Source: Hanleya hanleyi
Taxonomy: Eukaryota > Mollusca > Polyplacophora > Lepidopleurida > Hanleyidae
Direction: 5' to 3'
DNA: 64,000 bases
Assembly: GCA_036873755.1 (NCBI GenBank)
Contig: JAVTVY010025112.1
Span: 1 to 64,000, forward strand
The notes below the pieces were generated by a model that had not been told where the DNA came from, searched no databases, and was given only the letters and a program-made list of their open reading frames with translations. Positions 1 through 12,227 of the stretch are shown here, in pieces. The position numbers and the translations under genes are program-made. The first letter of the stretch is position 1. Each line of letters opens with the position of its first letter.

Positions 1-137
1 TACCCGTACGACAAACCGACATCAACACTATCACGGTGGATATAAGAGATGACACGGGATGACCGGTGGCATTCGAACGAGGAAAAGTGGTGCTGACACT
101 TCATTTTCGACAAGCACGTGCTCCCCACTTTGTATAA
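1..137 (+). pseudogene. 3' end of a Polinton/adintovirus-like virion gene, broken
   Basis: The first 137 bases read as the C-terminal end of a protein with a Thr-Val-Asp-Ile-Arg-Asp-Asp-Thr-Gly segment. An in-frame TGA lies at 60-62, and the same frame then runs on to a TAA at 135-137. I associate this kind of short beta-rich tail, placed just before a small Gly-rich virion gene, with Polinton/Maverick (adintovirus-like) elements. The TGA could come from C-to-T decay of a CGA codon, so the copy is probably dead. The 5' part lies outside the window. The assignment rests on resemblance and on the next gene. Confidence 0.42.
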
Positions 138-412
138 TGAAGGTGCCTTACAAGTGCGATGCACGCAGCTATATGGACTATTATACCCAACAGGCTGGAG
201 GTGGCCTTCCGGTCTTTAGTGGTGAACTCATGCAACGAGGACACGGGCTGGGAAACATACTCGGGAGCATCGTCAAAACGTTCCTGCCCTTGGTGACGCG
301 TGGGGTGAAAGCAATCAGCAAACAAGCGGTACGCAGTGGACTGCAAGTCGCCGGTGATGTCTTGGGGGGTACGGCACCCAAAGAAGCCTTGAAACGGCGG
401 GCTTTACATTGA
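137..412 (+). CDS. small Gly-rich/amphipathic virion protein of a Polinton-like element
   Basis: A 91-codon frame begins at ATG 137, overlapping the stop of the preceding reading frame in a TAATG arrangement. The frame is open further upstream to 59, but 137 fits the overlap and removes a stretch belonging to the neighbour's other frame. The N-terminal third has Tyr-Tyr and a Gly-Gly-Gly-Leu-Pro-Val-Phe segment. The middle, 'GHGLGNILGSIVKTFLPLV', is a glycine-rich amphipathic helix, followed by a Lys/Arg-rich helix and a VAGDVLGG motif. Small proteins of this design occur in Polintons and adintoviruses, where a membrane-active or core role is proposed. No other intact element gene is present, so this is the edge of a degraded insertion. 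It may not be expressed. Confidence 0.55.
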   Translation: MKVPYKCDARSYMDYYTQQAGGGLPVFSGELMQRGHGLGNILGSIVKTFLPLVTRGVKAISKQAVRSGLQVAGDVLGGTAPKEALKRRALH

Positions 413-584
413 TGCCTCAGTCGACCCAATCGGTCCATTAGCGGTCCCTACAGATTGCCGCACATTCTCACGAAAACCCACGTATTTGGGACTACTTTCG
501 GTCTGTGGAGGCAGACCGCATCACCGCCAGACCGCATCACCGCGGAGGAATCCATGCCCCCAAGGTCACGCCCTATTCATCCAG

Positions 585-740
585 ACCGGAAGTGACGTCA
601 TACACTTGCGTAGAACACTCCTGCGCGCACCTCCTCATGACCTCCTCATTTCTGCGCACACCACTTTCTCGCGCATGCGCAGTGACGAGCCAGAGCCTCG
701 AAATGCGGTATATATCCTACTTGAAGACCTTGAGTAAATT
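585..740 (+). promoter_or_regulatory. GC-rich promoter-like stretch with CRE, NRF1-like and TATA motifs
   Basis: A perfect CRE octamer TGACGTCA lies at 593-600, a GCGCATGCGC palindrome (NRF1-like) at 671-680 and a TATATAT run near 709-715. This block is GC-richer than the DNA around it. It could be the promoter of the element at the left edge or of an unseen gene. No coding frame follows that I trust. Confidence 0.3.
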
Positions 741-3624
741 CAAGATGACAGTCATGAGCACTGCCAGGCAACTGAAACACCGTATTCTCGTCACCCCTCT
801 GGCTCATATCCGCTTTTCCTTCCATTTTCTTTCATATCAGATATTTGCTAATTTACTCATCTGTATTGAGATTAATTTTCTCCGTAATCCCCTAATTAGC
901 AATCAAGCACTGTTTTTTCACAGTCACAATCACAATCAATCATTGTCTTTTTGAATTTGGTGCTAGTGCTGACGACTGAATAATGTATGACGGACCAGGC
1001 GCTTGTAACTCATTTATTCTCCAAAAATAAATTATACAGAAAGAGGTATTCAAAAAAACATTAACGTTTTCATCTGAGAATGGTAAGCTAAAGTTCAACA
1101 TTACGGCTCTGTGGTACATACAGGAGCTGGTATAAATGTCCCATCATTTTGCAGGGAAACGTATTATCGGACCACATTTTTATCCCGAGCCTTTCGCAAC
1201 CTTTTTATCGTATTGATGACTTGGGGGCCCAAATATAATCCAGCAGTGACCTGCCGACCTTTACCTGCAACCGCAAACCTATAGTCTATCTCAAATCCGT
1301 ATGAGATATTTAAGAGGACTTTTCAGATAAAATGAACCCACAATTCGACCATTCAGCATGGCCATCCTCTAAGACTGATGGTACGTTATCATCAACAGTC
1401 TTGGTTGCAGTTAGTGTCCCAGAACACGAGATATTCGAAAGAGTTTGTTTACCACAAAGGTCACATTTCGCGAAATTGTTCCTATTGGAATGTGGTCGAC
1501 CCGCTGATTCAAGGTCGCTGATTGGCTGAAATTCACGACAAGCACTTGCTTGGCGTTATTGATTTGTTTCGCACGTATTTCGCTGGAAGTGGTTAAAATT
1601 TATTTCAGACGCACTTGGCAAATGTCAGACGTGTTGTTTTAAGTAATAACAAGTTTATCTATTATCTTTAAATTTAATTCACAGTTGAAATCCACGCAGA
1701 AAATTGACCAGATTCGAAGATCACGGTGACCTGATTATTGAGGCCGCGCTCAGATAATAAATATTCATGAGTATACACAAAACCGCCGCCATGATATTTA
1801 TTTTCAAGTTGCCTTCGCTTCCTCCATGTTGAATGTTTTGCAAGTTTTTCTGTCTTTTTGAGCGGACTAACAGCAAAAACGTTGCCACCGAAAGATATAT
1901 TGTTACCTCTAAATGGACAGTACGTCCATTATCACACAAGTGAGTCGTGATGAAGAGCCACTTAGTACGTTTCCAACATCGGAAAAAGGTAAGTAAATCT
2001 CGCGACCAGCAAAATGGCGAGAGGTTGTAGTTAGTAACCATACAGACGAAATTTACACCTTGTTTTAGGCAATAATTGCAGTTATATTCTGTTGAAGTAC
2101 CTGTATTCACTCGAACCAGCTTCATTTAAATTGTATTGCATGCTCCTATTTATCGTATAAAATACCGATCCTGCAAACTGAGATCGGTCTTGTGCAGGAA
2201 TTGGGTGGGCGAGAATAATGGGGTCAAATGTCAATAGTTGTTGTTAACCGACCTCGTTATCATCTGTTAGCACGTGAACGTGTTGTGGTGGCTCATATTT
2301 AACATATAAGCTTTTGTTGTTGTCATCACCGGCACATGAACTTGAAATAACAGAAACCACAAACGGACGTTTTGTTGTTCAGTTGATTAAATCAATCAAT
2401 AAAGACCTAGGCTCTTGTTTACATGTTATCAATTATGATGATTACTAAGATTGTCAATCAAATTAAAATTAAATCCTTTCTTCTCCCCATTTAGTCTGCA
2501 AAATCAAACCTTTATTTCTCTGTTTTCAATCTGTTATGATGGTCTGAGATAATCCACGGAAATCATAGAATACACACATTACACATTCGCTAGAGTTTAT
2601 CAACAACAGTTGCCCATATAGTTTGGAATACAACTTCGTTGTGCGTGTCATGACTGCACGTGCGTGTACGTCAAGGAGTTCAAGATTATGTGAGTGGCAC
2701 ATACATCACAGCTGGCTAGTTATTTTAGTCTTGATCTGGGACGAATATTAAAGGGATATGAAACGTACCCCGACATCAAAGGCGCCGCCGCGAGCTCACG
2801 CTGAATGTATGTCTCGCCTGCCAGGTCTCGCGCTCTACGCGCGTGAGCCTTTGCATCGCCTAGTTTTCGTCACGAATTCATTCCAGATTTTACCAGATCT
2901 ATAGACGTTCTTCTGCAGCAATTGGCATCAGATTATTTGATCGAGACAGGTACTATTTTGAGAGAAGAAACTTTTGAGGGGTTTTCAACGAAAAGATGCA
3001 TATTTTCATGACAACACCGCTCTGCGCTGCCGATAACTGAGCGGATGGAGCGGCAAGGAAAAACTCATTTTTTTCCTTCTTTGTGATCAAACTTCTCATT
3101 TATCTCAATCTTTGAAGTATATCTGTGCTAGTTTTTACAAAATATGCAAGCATGTCATTGACAGTACGCAAAACGTTTTAATTTTCCATTTCGTTTTTGT
3201 AAATAATTGCTCGTGGAAATCGTAAAAATGCCAAATATCTAGAATTCTGAACAAATCTCACAATTCTTGTACGTTTTGTGATTGAACTACTCTTTTGGGT
3301 CATTTGTTTTTTTAGATTTTTTTTCTCCGTGCACTAGTTTTGTTTCTTGTCGTTTGCATGATGTATTCCTTTTGCCACTCGTTAAGCTGTAAAGGATTTT
3401 TTTTTGTCACCAATCTTGGCCTAAATTGAGTTGACTGGCGTTCACGTTAATGGAGCCTAGTTGACAAACACATGTATTCGCCCAGCATTGACCAGCGAAA
3501 CAGGGCGGGACTCGCAGCGAAGCACACGTGACAGTCTTTTGCGCACAAAAGCCAATCAGTGACGAGGCGTACTAATTAACCAATCACTAATCACTCATTA
3601 ACATATCAATTAGCGAGACAAACC
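741..3624. other. gene-free stretch
   Basis: AT-rich DNA with short overlapping frames of poor composition and no splice-flanked exon that I can support. The only local GC-rich patch, about 2770-2870, carries no coherent frame. Confidence 0.6.
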
Positions 3625-3654
3625 CTACAGTACACCCAAGAATTAAACTGGTCA

Positions 3655-3795
3655 AATTCGCGAAGGATAGCCGAAAAATGTCGCCAACCGTTCGCGAACG
3701 ATTCGCCAGTACCTCTTGCCATACCTTTCGCGAGAAAATGTCAGAATTGAACCTTTCGCGAAAGGAATACGCGAACGATGTTTGAGGAAGTACAT
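3655..3795. repeat. CGCGA-rich subterminal cluster, left
   Basis: TTCGCGAA-type palindromes and single CGA/TCG steps recur here, at 10-11 bp spacing in the first part (near 3661, 3672, 3682). A matching cluster in inverted context lies at 9120-9265. Such repeats next to a TIR could be transposase binding sites. Confidence 0.5.
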
Positions 3796-3872
3796 GTCGT
3801 AAAATGTTTATATTCTTGTCTGTCAACTATTTATTTTTCATTTGCTCGTGTGTTTTGTTGTTAATGGCATTA

Positions 3873-4655
3873 ATGCGGGAGTTGCACAATACAGGGTTCC
3901 GGCCTTGGCCGCTAGGATCGCCTTTGTCTTTATTTCCGTTTCATACCACTTCTATCGTCTCCTAGGCACAGCTGAGTGGGTTGGCTGATCGTTTCGCTTG
4001 GACGCGTAGCGGGCGATAACTCTCTGTAATAACCACCGCCCAGCCGCCAGGATCGCTATTATCTGAGAATGGCTCTTAAGCCCTTTTGTTTTTCACTTCA
4101 GACTTAGCGAGATAACGGCACACACAAAGAATGATTATGACAATAGTATATGACTGCTGTGAACGTAACTCATTTATTTTGTATCCACGTAAACGTCCGT
4201 ATAGAAATAAAGACGTCTTTTAGTTTTCATACTATTTCAGTCATCCCGCGGGCCTGTTTTATATTCGGTATATTTGTCTTTCACCATTGCTAACGTATAT
4301 GGCGGCACAATCGAATAAACTACGACAGGTTTCTATCGATTATATCAAGTATTGAACTAAAAATCATATAAATCAACCACATACCTTAAAGCAAACACGC
4401 AGTCGCTGCTATTTTCATATCAATTTCCATGTCGGCTGCTTTTTCGCGATAAACCGTAAATGTCGTTCGCCGCGATCCTGGCGGCTGGGCGGTGGTTATT
4501 ACGGAGAGTTATCGCCCGCTACGCGTTCAAGCGAAACGATCAGCCAGCCCACTCAGCTGTGCCTAGCAGACGATAGAAGTGGTATGAAACGGAAATAAAG
4601 ACAAAGGCGATCCTAGCGGCCAAGGCCGGAACCCTGTATTGTGCAACTCCCGCAT
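3873..4655. mobile_element. 783-bp non-autonomous TIR element, TA target duplication
   Basis: The arms 3873-4056 and 4472-4655 are each 184 bp and near-perfect inverted copies. The ends start ATGCGGGAGTTGCACAATAC. TA flanks both sides (3871-3872 and 4656-4657), as expected for a Tc1/mariner-type or other TA-inserting transposase. The roughly 415-bp centre has no useful frame, so it is non-autonomous. The few differences between the arms suggest a fairly recent copy. Confidence 0.85.
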
Positions 4656-5409
4656 TAGGTCCATATACCTTATTTTGCGAATGAATTGCAACTATAAAAT
4701 CACGACGACGTAGGCCTACCGGTTTTCTTCGTCAGTCCATGAGCAAACCGTTATTCACCTAAAATCGAGATCGTAAAATCGGGAGCTGTATCACCGTATT
4801 CATCTAGTCAAAAAGTCGCATAATCTGTCCCTTATTTGAGTTCATTGTGCTGTATGGCTTGTTTTTGTAACAGAAATCTTTCACATCCAAATGAACTCAT
4901 CGCAGTGCATGAAGCCCGATCTGAAACATGGCGTCAGCCAGCCGTTCATAAGAGGCGTGTCCAGTTGCTATGAAGAGGGGAAACAACTCTGAGCAGACAT
5001 TCAAAAAAATGTTATTGCTTCATTGGCGGAACAGGGGTTTATTCTTGACAAAAAAAATCATCTACTCAGTTTCCAAATTCAACAGAACTAACTCAGTTCT
5101 TTCAGCACGCCCGAATGTCTGCAAAAAGTCATTTTTTGAAAGTTTTCATCCCATGAATTAAAAAACTCATTTTTAAAAAAGTTTTCATCACATGAAGAAT
5201 AAACACTCATTATTTTAAAGTTTTCATCTTTAACAGGATGCATTTATATTGCAGTGGCAGCGGCATTTTGTTTCAAGATAATGATTCAAATCAACGAGAT
5301 ATGATATAATTCTAGAGGAAAATTGGTGTGATTAATAAGGCCATCCAAAAATAAATTCCTGTTTCCCGTAACGGGCATCTCCAAAAAGTGGGTCGGTAGG
5401 TAGGCAGGG

Positions 5410-5444
<35 letters not shown>

Positions 5445-8400
5445 CTCATATTCATTTCCGCAGCAGAAATGAACAACATACAGAAACCTGCCATCCCGAT
5501 GTTACTATTATAAAATGCGCTGGGTCAAATCTACTTTCCCCCAGCGCGGCCTTCCTCTGTTATAGAATTCATTGTAACTTTTAATGGGCTTTGCATTGTT
5601 TATATACATCTATTTAGTGCATTATGTAAAACCTAGAGTGGTGTGTCCGATGCCTGCGATTTTGTTCAATAAACGGATTATATATAGAAGAGTAGGACAA
5701 CGATAGAACTGTTTCTCTGTTAGGGGCCCACTTGTCCTGTCACAGCTTCAGTGTTTTGTCGCCACCTGGAGATGTTATCTTAATTATCTGAAATCATTGA
5801 ATGTTGTAAAATAGAGAACTGTTAATTGATCTTTGTTTCTATAAGAAAAGTCGTTTTCGCTGGCTATCCAAAATCCGCCATTGATACCGACCAATTCGAT
5901 AAAAATGCTGTTGTCGACCCTTCAATTCAGCAATTTGACCACGTGAAACGATCACAATGCTACGTAGGATATTCCATTCCTTTTCTTCCGTTAAAAGCCT
6001 ACAAAGCCAAGATAGAACAAATTTGAATGAGGGTGTTGTGAAAATTATATACGAGACCAACAGGGGCAACACAGTAATTAACACACAAACTCGTAATACG
6101 GCAACGTATTTTTGAAACCCCTTCGATTGCCTCTTGCTGGTGAATGGTGCATCCCCACACACAGCTGAATCTGGGCTTCAGAAGGGACAAAGTATCCCCC
6201 AGGCAGGCAATTCTATGTTGTTACAGACGATCTCATTTGCATATGAATACGTGTGAAACTTGCATGCTGCACGTGACGTGTTTACAAGCCATCACCAGTC
6301 TGCACAAGTGCAGGTAATTCCCTCTGCTGGTAACCTAATCATCCCGCACACCCCTATCCTGACTTTGGATTCTTCCATTTCGCGTAGTTTTGTCTGAAGG
6401 ATAAGCTGTGAAGCGTGGCAAAGACTATTAACACAAATATGCTGTGCAGGAACTTCACAGCTGCACATGCTAAAAATAAACGCCTATAAACACATTCCTG
6501 CACCTCCAGGTAAATGGGGACACAGATTGTTACATTGATGAGGGGAGTCGGGACTCAAAACAATGTAGCCATTGACAATGTAAATATCAAAGGAGAGCCT
6601 GTCGAGGCTTGGATTTTCAGTTGGAAATTGAGGGGCTCTGAGGGGTTATACTATTACGTCGTGCGATATGAACACATCAATCATTTCAAGTTTGTTTCAT
6701 ATAAAGTGGACTTTAATGTTGATAATAATAAAAATACGGCATGTTTCTCGTACATGCTATTAGATATGTTTGTGATCTTCATGTTTTAATGCACAAACAA
6801 ATAATGCTTGAGAAATGTACCCCAGATTTCTTATCGATCATCCAGAGATTTATTGATCAAAATACGATAATAAAATCAAAGTTATATGTACATCTGTCCA
6901 AAATTACAAGCGTCTGGTCCGTCATGGCTTTTCGTGATGGCCACTTTCGACGTCAAATAATGGTCGGTTGATTATTGTCCGGTTCACCTAAAAATATAAC
7001 GAATAACAAGGTGTGTAATAAATTGAAACAATAATGTTAAACTGAGGTTTCAAATGCTGTTGTGTCAGTGATACTGCCTGCCAGGAAAATCTAGAATGGT
7101 GTGCAGAAAAAGCCACGTAGACGTATGCGAATGCATCATGCTTTTCCCATACGGATAATCTAGTTGCTGTGAAGAAATCGGATCGATTCACTAGCACACA
7201 CATTACAACTTCATATTCCGGAGAACATCACCGACAAAGTTTGAACTCTGCCCCCTTCCAGGGCCTCATGTGTAGCGGCCCAAGCGCCTCACACAGCCTC
7301 GCACACTATCAATACAGTGCAGGTCGGAAAGGTCAAAGAGGGACAGCGAGGGGTTTACCATATACGATGAACAAATATATTAACATTGAAGATCTGTCAA
7401 ATTTGCTACTCAAAATAATAATGTGTGGCTTTCCATCACAACGAAGTCTTTATTATCGTCTTACACTTCATTCAGCAACTTTTCCATCATAAGGAAGTCT
7501 TTATTCGTCAATCAAATTTCTTAACGATGTTTGGTCGCATCAGACTTTTAATAAAACAAAATCAGTATTGCGATATTTCTTTGCCGAAGTTTTATATAGT
7601 TCTCGTTTTCTTCAAAAAAAAAACAACAAAAAAAAACAACAAAAAAACACGAAAGCTCATGCAAAATAAATACAGTGAAGTCTCAAAAGTGCTGCCTTTT
7701 TGAGTGTTTTTTGTTCTAATAAGAGTCTGTACCATAGCTGTAATGTGAGCAACATTTCCTTCAATTTTGCTATGAAATCATTCTACTCCACATCATATGA
7801 TTTACCCTAAAGCTTTTGTATGAACCATATTTTATTTCAGATGTATAATATGAAATAACTGGCGGAAATAACTAACCCTTCAGCAAATTCTGACGGCTAT
7901 CAATAAGCCATACTGATTTGAACGCTCGAAAAAGAACGTTCATTTTCTGACGCTCCTTTTTTTGACGGGGTAGTGTTCATTTTCTGACTGTCGAACGTTC
8001 GTTTGCTTGGAGAAAAAACACGAGTACCTGTTCATTTTCTGACACATTCTTTTAGTTTGAACGTCAAAACTTTTGACACGCTTCCTAACAGAGTTTTGTG
8101 CCCTTGCGAACTGAGTCGGCTTAAAAAATTTTTTTACCGACTTCAAACTTTTTTTTTCCCAACGGATTTTTGGGGTCGGTCGGGTTACGGGAAACAGGAC
8201 TATTATTATGGACGGCCTAAAAAGTGGTTTAGGCATTTTTTTTTCTTTTTTTTTTCTAAGACTTGAATTTGAAATTCCCCCGACACAATTTGAAATGAAA
8301 GTGTTAAATTTTCCTTCAATTGCATTTTATTGCAGAAAATGTATCCTACGAGAATTATATTTGCAATTTCCGAAAACGTTGTACACGCAAGGAAACTAAA

Positions 8401-9119
8401 CGGCTGTAAATTCAAGACGGCCATAATAAATACCAAGCTCAACCGTAGACCAGTCAATGCTCTAGACAACCCGATCATGATTGATTGCAGCTCTCGTCAT
8501 GCACACGTGAAACTTCTTTATTCAGACAATTTGTACGTTTGGTTTTGATGTATTTTCAATCCTTGGTATAGCTGGACATTTCACCTTTTATTTCGTGTTG
8601 AAACGAAACGGTACGGGATGTAGCTGACTGCTGGCACACGTCTCTCTGCTGCGCAGTTCTGTCGGGCGTTGTAGCTGTCATCCCTCGTGGTCGTTTGGAA
8701 ACTTCCACCCCGTGACCCGTTCGTATTAATCGCAAACCCATACTTAATAGCATAAAGAAATGCATTGCATGGTTCCCGACGAATCGAATTGGAAGCGTTC
8801 ACTAAAACTAGGGAAGTAAGGCACAAAACTTTTAGCTGTGCCGTATTCCATACGCACATGGCCTACAACAACAACGACGACAACGACAACGTGAGTGGAG
8901 ATTTTCTTTTGCTCCGTTCGTAGACTGTATTTTCTGCCTATTTTTCGTTCCTGAAACTCAATTTTGTTGCAGGAAATTCTTGCTGGGTGAAATCGAGAAT
9001 AGTGGTCCTAAAACATAACCCGCATAAAAAGACCCAACACTCCCGCATTTCAAATTCATGTGATTTGTTGTCATCTTGTCTTGTCAAATACGGATCGCTT
9101 TACGTCAGTTACGATCGTG
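4656..9119. other. gene-free stretch with simple repeats
   Basis: No exon supported. It contains a 31-base poly-T at 5414-5444, A-rich runs near 7613-7646, three copies of GTTCATTTTCTGAC (7938, 7975 and 8030), and a 112-bp interspersed repeat at 7751-7862 that recurs at 28586-28697. Confidence 0.6.
7751..7862 (+). repeat. interspersed repeat, copy 1
   Basis: Nearly identical to 28586-28697 in the same orientation (only a few differences). A third, more diverged copy of its central part lies at about 28740-28815. No ends or target duplication were resolved. Confidence 0.7.
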
Positions 9120-9265
9120 ACCTATCTTTCGCGAAAGGTATTTACCTTTCGCGAAAGCTTTGAAATAAATATGAAATCATCGTAAGTTATTATCAACCTT
9201 TCGCACATGCTTTCGCGAACGTTTCGCGAATGTTTCGCGAAAGATGAACCCATCGTTTCGCGAAC
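9120..9265. repeat. CGCGA-rich subterminal cluster, right
   Basis: TTTCGCGAA repeats at steps of about 11 bp (CGA at 9216, 9227, 9238) or multiples. It is the inverted counterpart of 3655-3795 and is followed directly by the inverted 29-bp end sequence. Confidence 0.5.
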
Positions 9266-9439
9266 AGTGACCAGTTTAATTCTTGGGCGTACTGTAGTTC
9301 AAAGAGAGGAGGCGCGTTTCATATCCCTCTATACTCGTCCCAGTCTTGATTAAGCGTACATTTGAATATGTGGATGCTGATTTTGCTGTTATTTTGACGT
9401 GACCTATTTTTAGCTCGCGCACTAATTCTAAACACGAAG

Positions 9440-9850
9440 CCCTGTATTCTAACTGTTGAAAACGTTCAACAGAGAGCCACTAGATCACTTCCTGAACTAG
9501 GTAAGTTGAGTTATGAGGACTGCTTGAGATTGTTAAAGTTACCATCCTTGGCACATCATTGTCGCAGAGATCTATGACAGGATCCAGGCATTCATTGTCT
9601 AGAAAAAGTTTCATGTACATGTAGCCGATTTTCCAGTTGGATAGGAATAGCAGAACTCTGGACATGACGACAAGTTAGTGAAACACCAGTGCAGGACCAG
9701 TTTTCGACTCAACTCCTTCTCATTTAGAGTGGCGAATCTGTGGAATAGCCTACCAGCCTGTAGATAATATGCCTCCCTCACCTCATGACTTCACAAGTAG
9801 GTTTTACCAATCCTTCCCTGTCTTTATTAAAGAAAAGTACTGTACTTCAT
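9440..9850 (+). pseudogene. non-LTR retrotransposon ORF2 C-terminal relic
   Basis: Starting near 9452 the plus strand encodes a VQQRATRSLPEL-like segment followed by LSYEDCLRLLKLPSLAHH. After several stops and frame changes it encodes RLNSFSFRVANLWNSLPA. These two blocks, in this order and spacing, are the conserved C-terminal end of reverse-transcriptase ORFs of CR1/Jockey/L2-type non-LTR elements. Stops and shifts between them show that it is dead and 5'-truncated, as is usual for such insertions. Confidence 0.75.
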
Positions 9851-12227
9851 CAGACAAGTAAAATCCTGTCAGCTTTGCTGTTTTGTCATGGCACAAAGTG
9901 ATTGCGCTCCCGCGCCTTCGCGCTCCTGAACTTAGCATTTCGCGGTCGTTAAAAAAGTAAACGCAGCTAAATTCATTACGGTACCAACTTAGTGTGCCAT
10001 TAAACTGCCTTCAGACAGCAACACATGTGTTTACGTCCGGTTAAATGGTCTCCCTTGCGGAAGTAGCTCTCCGCTAGTGGGAGTCAAGAAGCGTACCGGT
10101 ACCTTGTTCGTAGAGCCATCCATGTGCGACTGCTGTGTACATTACAACAAATCTGCCTCATTGTGGTCTCGTGTGGAAGAGCTATGAGAATCAGGTTTAC
10201 GCTACATCCGGGTGACGGTCTCCCTTCTTCCTTACGTCCTTGTTACGTCTTGGCATATGGCATCAGGGCCATATCCAAAGTTTATTTGGGGCACACTTTC
10301 TTGCGTTTTTTGGGTGCATTTGTATGTAAAAAACATTAAAATTGGCTGTAAAGTTTGGGCGCCCATACCCCTTAACAGGTATCAAAATGGCTCTGGGTAT
10401 GGCCCTGGGTCGCACCGCCATGATGCAGGGCAATTCTGTGCAGCTGTCGACATTCAAGGCGTGGAACTTTCCTGACATAGGCAATGAAGTATCCGAAAGT
10501 GACAATAAGGTTCACGTTTATTGTTCTAAATAAAGTACAGACAGACTGTTAATCTGAGGGAATGCTTGTACATCCGGAGTAATAGTTTGTACTTGCCACT
10601 TACCGTTTATCAAGGGAGATAACCCATCACTCACCTAGGCTCGTTTAAGGGATGTGTTTTTGGGTGTGCTACATGTAACCACACTCCTGAGAATAAATAA
10701 GGCGGGTGACAATTGTCCCACAAAATAAGAGGCCTGTAACTCATGAGGTTTTCACCTCCTACATATATGAGGTACCGGTATACACCTCCTACATATTTTA
10801 ATTTAAGTTTATTTTATTTTATAAAGAGTAAATGTTTTATTGCAGATCAATGAAATTGTATTATCCACTGCATATCATCAGAGAAGTATGAATGCAAGCA
10901 ATTTTAAAGGGTTTGATTGTAGAGCTAATCATTCTCCTTGGAAGATTTAAGAGGACTGTTTATAGCTCTCCAACATTTTACAAACAGTGAGGCCTGAGAA
11001 ACGTTCTGATCCTCAAGACTGTGGACACGTCTCCTACTTTATTCCATCTTCTAAACTTAGCATTGATTGCCTCACCCTATCATCAAGCCATCACAGCCAT
11101 CACAATTCACCACGGCAAGCAGGTAAATGCCGTGGCATAATCAGTTCATCTCAGCAACATTTAACAGGGTGTAAATAAGAATTATTTCAATATGACATTA
11201 TTTTTGCCGATGCGAGTTTCTTGAATTTTGTGGGCTGTAGGTCTTACCTCACAATGGCAATTGAGGCCTGAGTTTGCAAACAATCATAATTCCAGTTGGG
11301 TTGATGTCAGTTTTACACCAAATTTATATTCAGCAACTTGAAATACTGAAGATACATAGGGTTGGATCATTTGCATAACTTCGTTATGCACTGGCCTGGT
11401 CTTCACCCCTCGGGAATGGTTGGGCCATGTTAAAAAAAATACCTATCCTTAACCTCGGCCTCTGGGTCAATTTTTGCACGATATCCACCTGTCGTGGCTT
11501 GAATGTATGATATCGTGAATTATGTTTGCGTTGTTGACCGGGAAGCAGTGGAAAACATTGGATCAGAATAGTGGCATACGATTACCCAAATCAAGTACAT
11601 ACCCAAGTAACCCATTCTGACTCACCCACAGGTGAATGTTCCCTATCTCTAGAGTAGCTATCCAAGGCTATCACTTGCAGATTACTGAAAGATTCACATT
11701 TACAACCTTGTTAACTTAAATTGGACAGTCCCAAATAACTTTCTAAAACCACAAAAGGCATGAATCGACGTCATTGCCGATGTGATGTTACGCTGAGGTT
11801 AAGTAACGAACCATTTCTTGGCAAAACTATTATTTTATTCACAGATTTTTACTTGTGTTCGCGAATGTCTGTTAATAATTTCGAGAAACTAACATGTTCA
11901 AAGTTGTTTGGATTTTCAGTATCTGACACCCACAATGATACTTATATTCCGATTTTTGTGGTATTGCCCGATGCCCAACCTTGGCCTGACGTCACGTGGA
12001 CATTGAAGATGTTTCACGCCTTTCAAAAAGTTCTATTTCGTGACTGTCCTATTGTATCTCGCTGATTCCCTCATTAAGTCCAGACTTCCATATTTTGGCA
12101 TCTTGACATGTGTTGCCCATCTAGATTTTGAGTAATGCACACTTTTACAAATGATGTAATACTTTTTGCCCTTTTTACCCCTCAGCCCATCGGGCTGCGG
12201 GGTCTTGCAATCGGCATGTACGGCCGG
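9851..12227. other. gene-free stretch
   Basis: No exon supported with confidence. A short plus-strand frame, 10390-10533, follows a possible acceptor (TTAACAG near 10378) and overlaps an AATAAA after its stop, but its protein is unremarkable and there is no partner exon. It is left as unproven. Confidence 0.5.

Larger units (their letters stand above)
3628..9294. mobile_element. candidate 5.67-kb TIR element (or two inverted solo copies)
   Basis: The stretch 3625-3653 is repeated in inverted orientation at 9269-9297 with one mismatch in 29 bp. If the repeat starts at CAGTAC, both ends are flanked by TA (3626-3627 and 9295-9296), which would suit a TA target duplication. Just inside each end lies a cluster of TTTCGCGAA-like motifs. 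No transposase frame is visible between the ends, and a second element (3873-4655) sits inside. Two unrelated copies in opposite orientation cannot be excluded. Confidence 0.4.

Noticed and set aside
5312..5494. Lys-rich minus-strand frame
   Set aside because: It encodes a poly-T tract read in reverse and has no other coding feature.
10390..10533. Short frame starting MALGMALGRTAMM with an acceptor before it and AATAAA overlapping its stop
   Set aside because: Not impossible, but there is no upstream exon, no recognisable domain and no comparison available. Kept out of the gene list.
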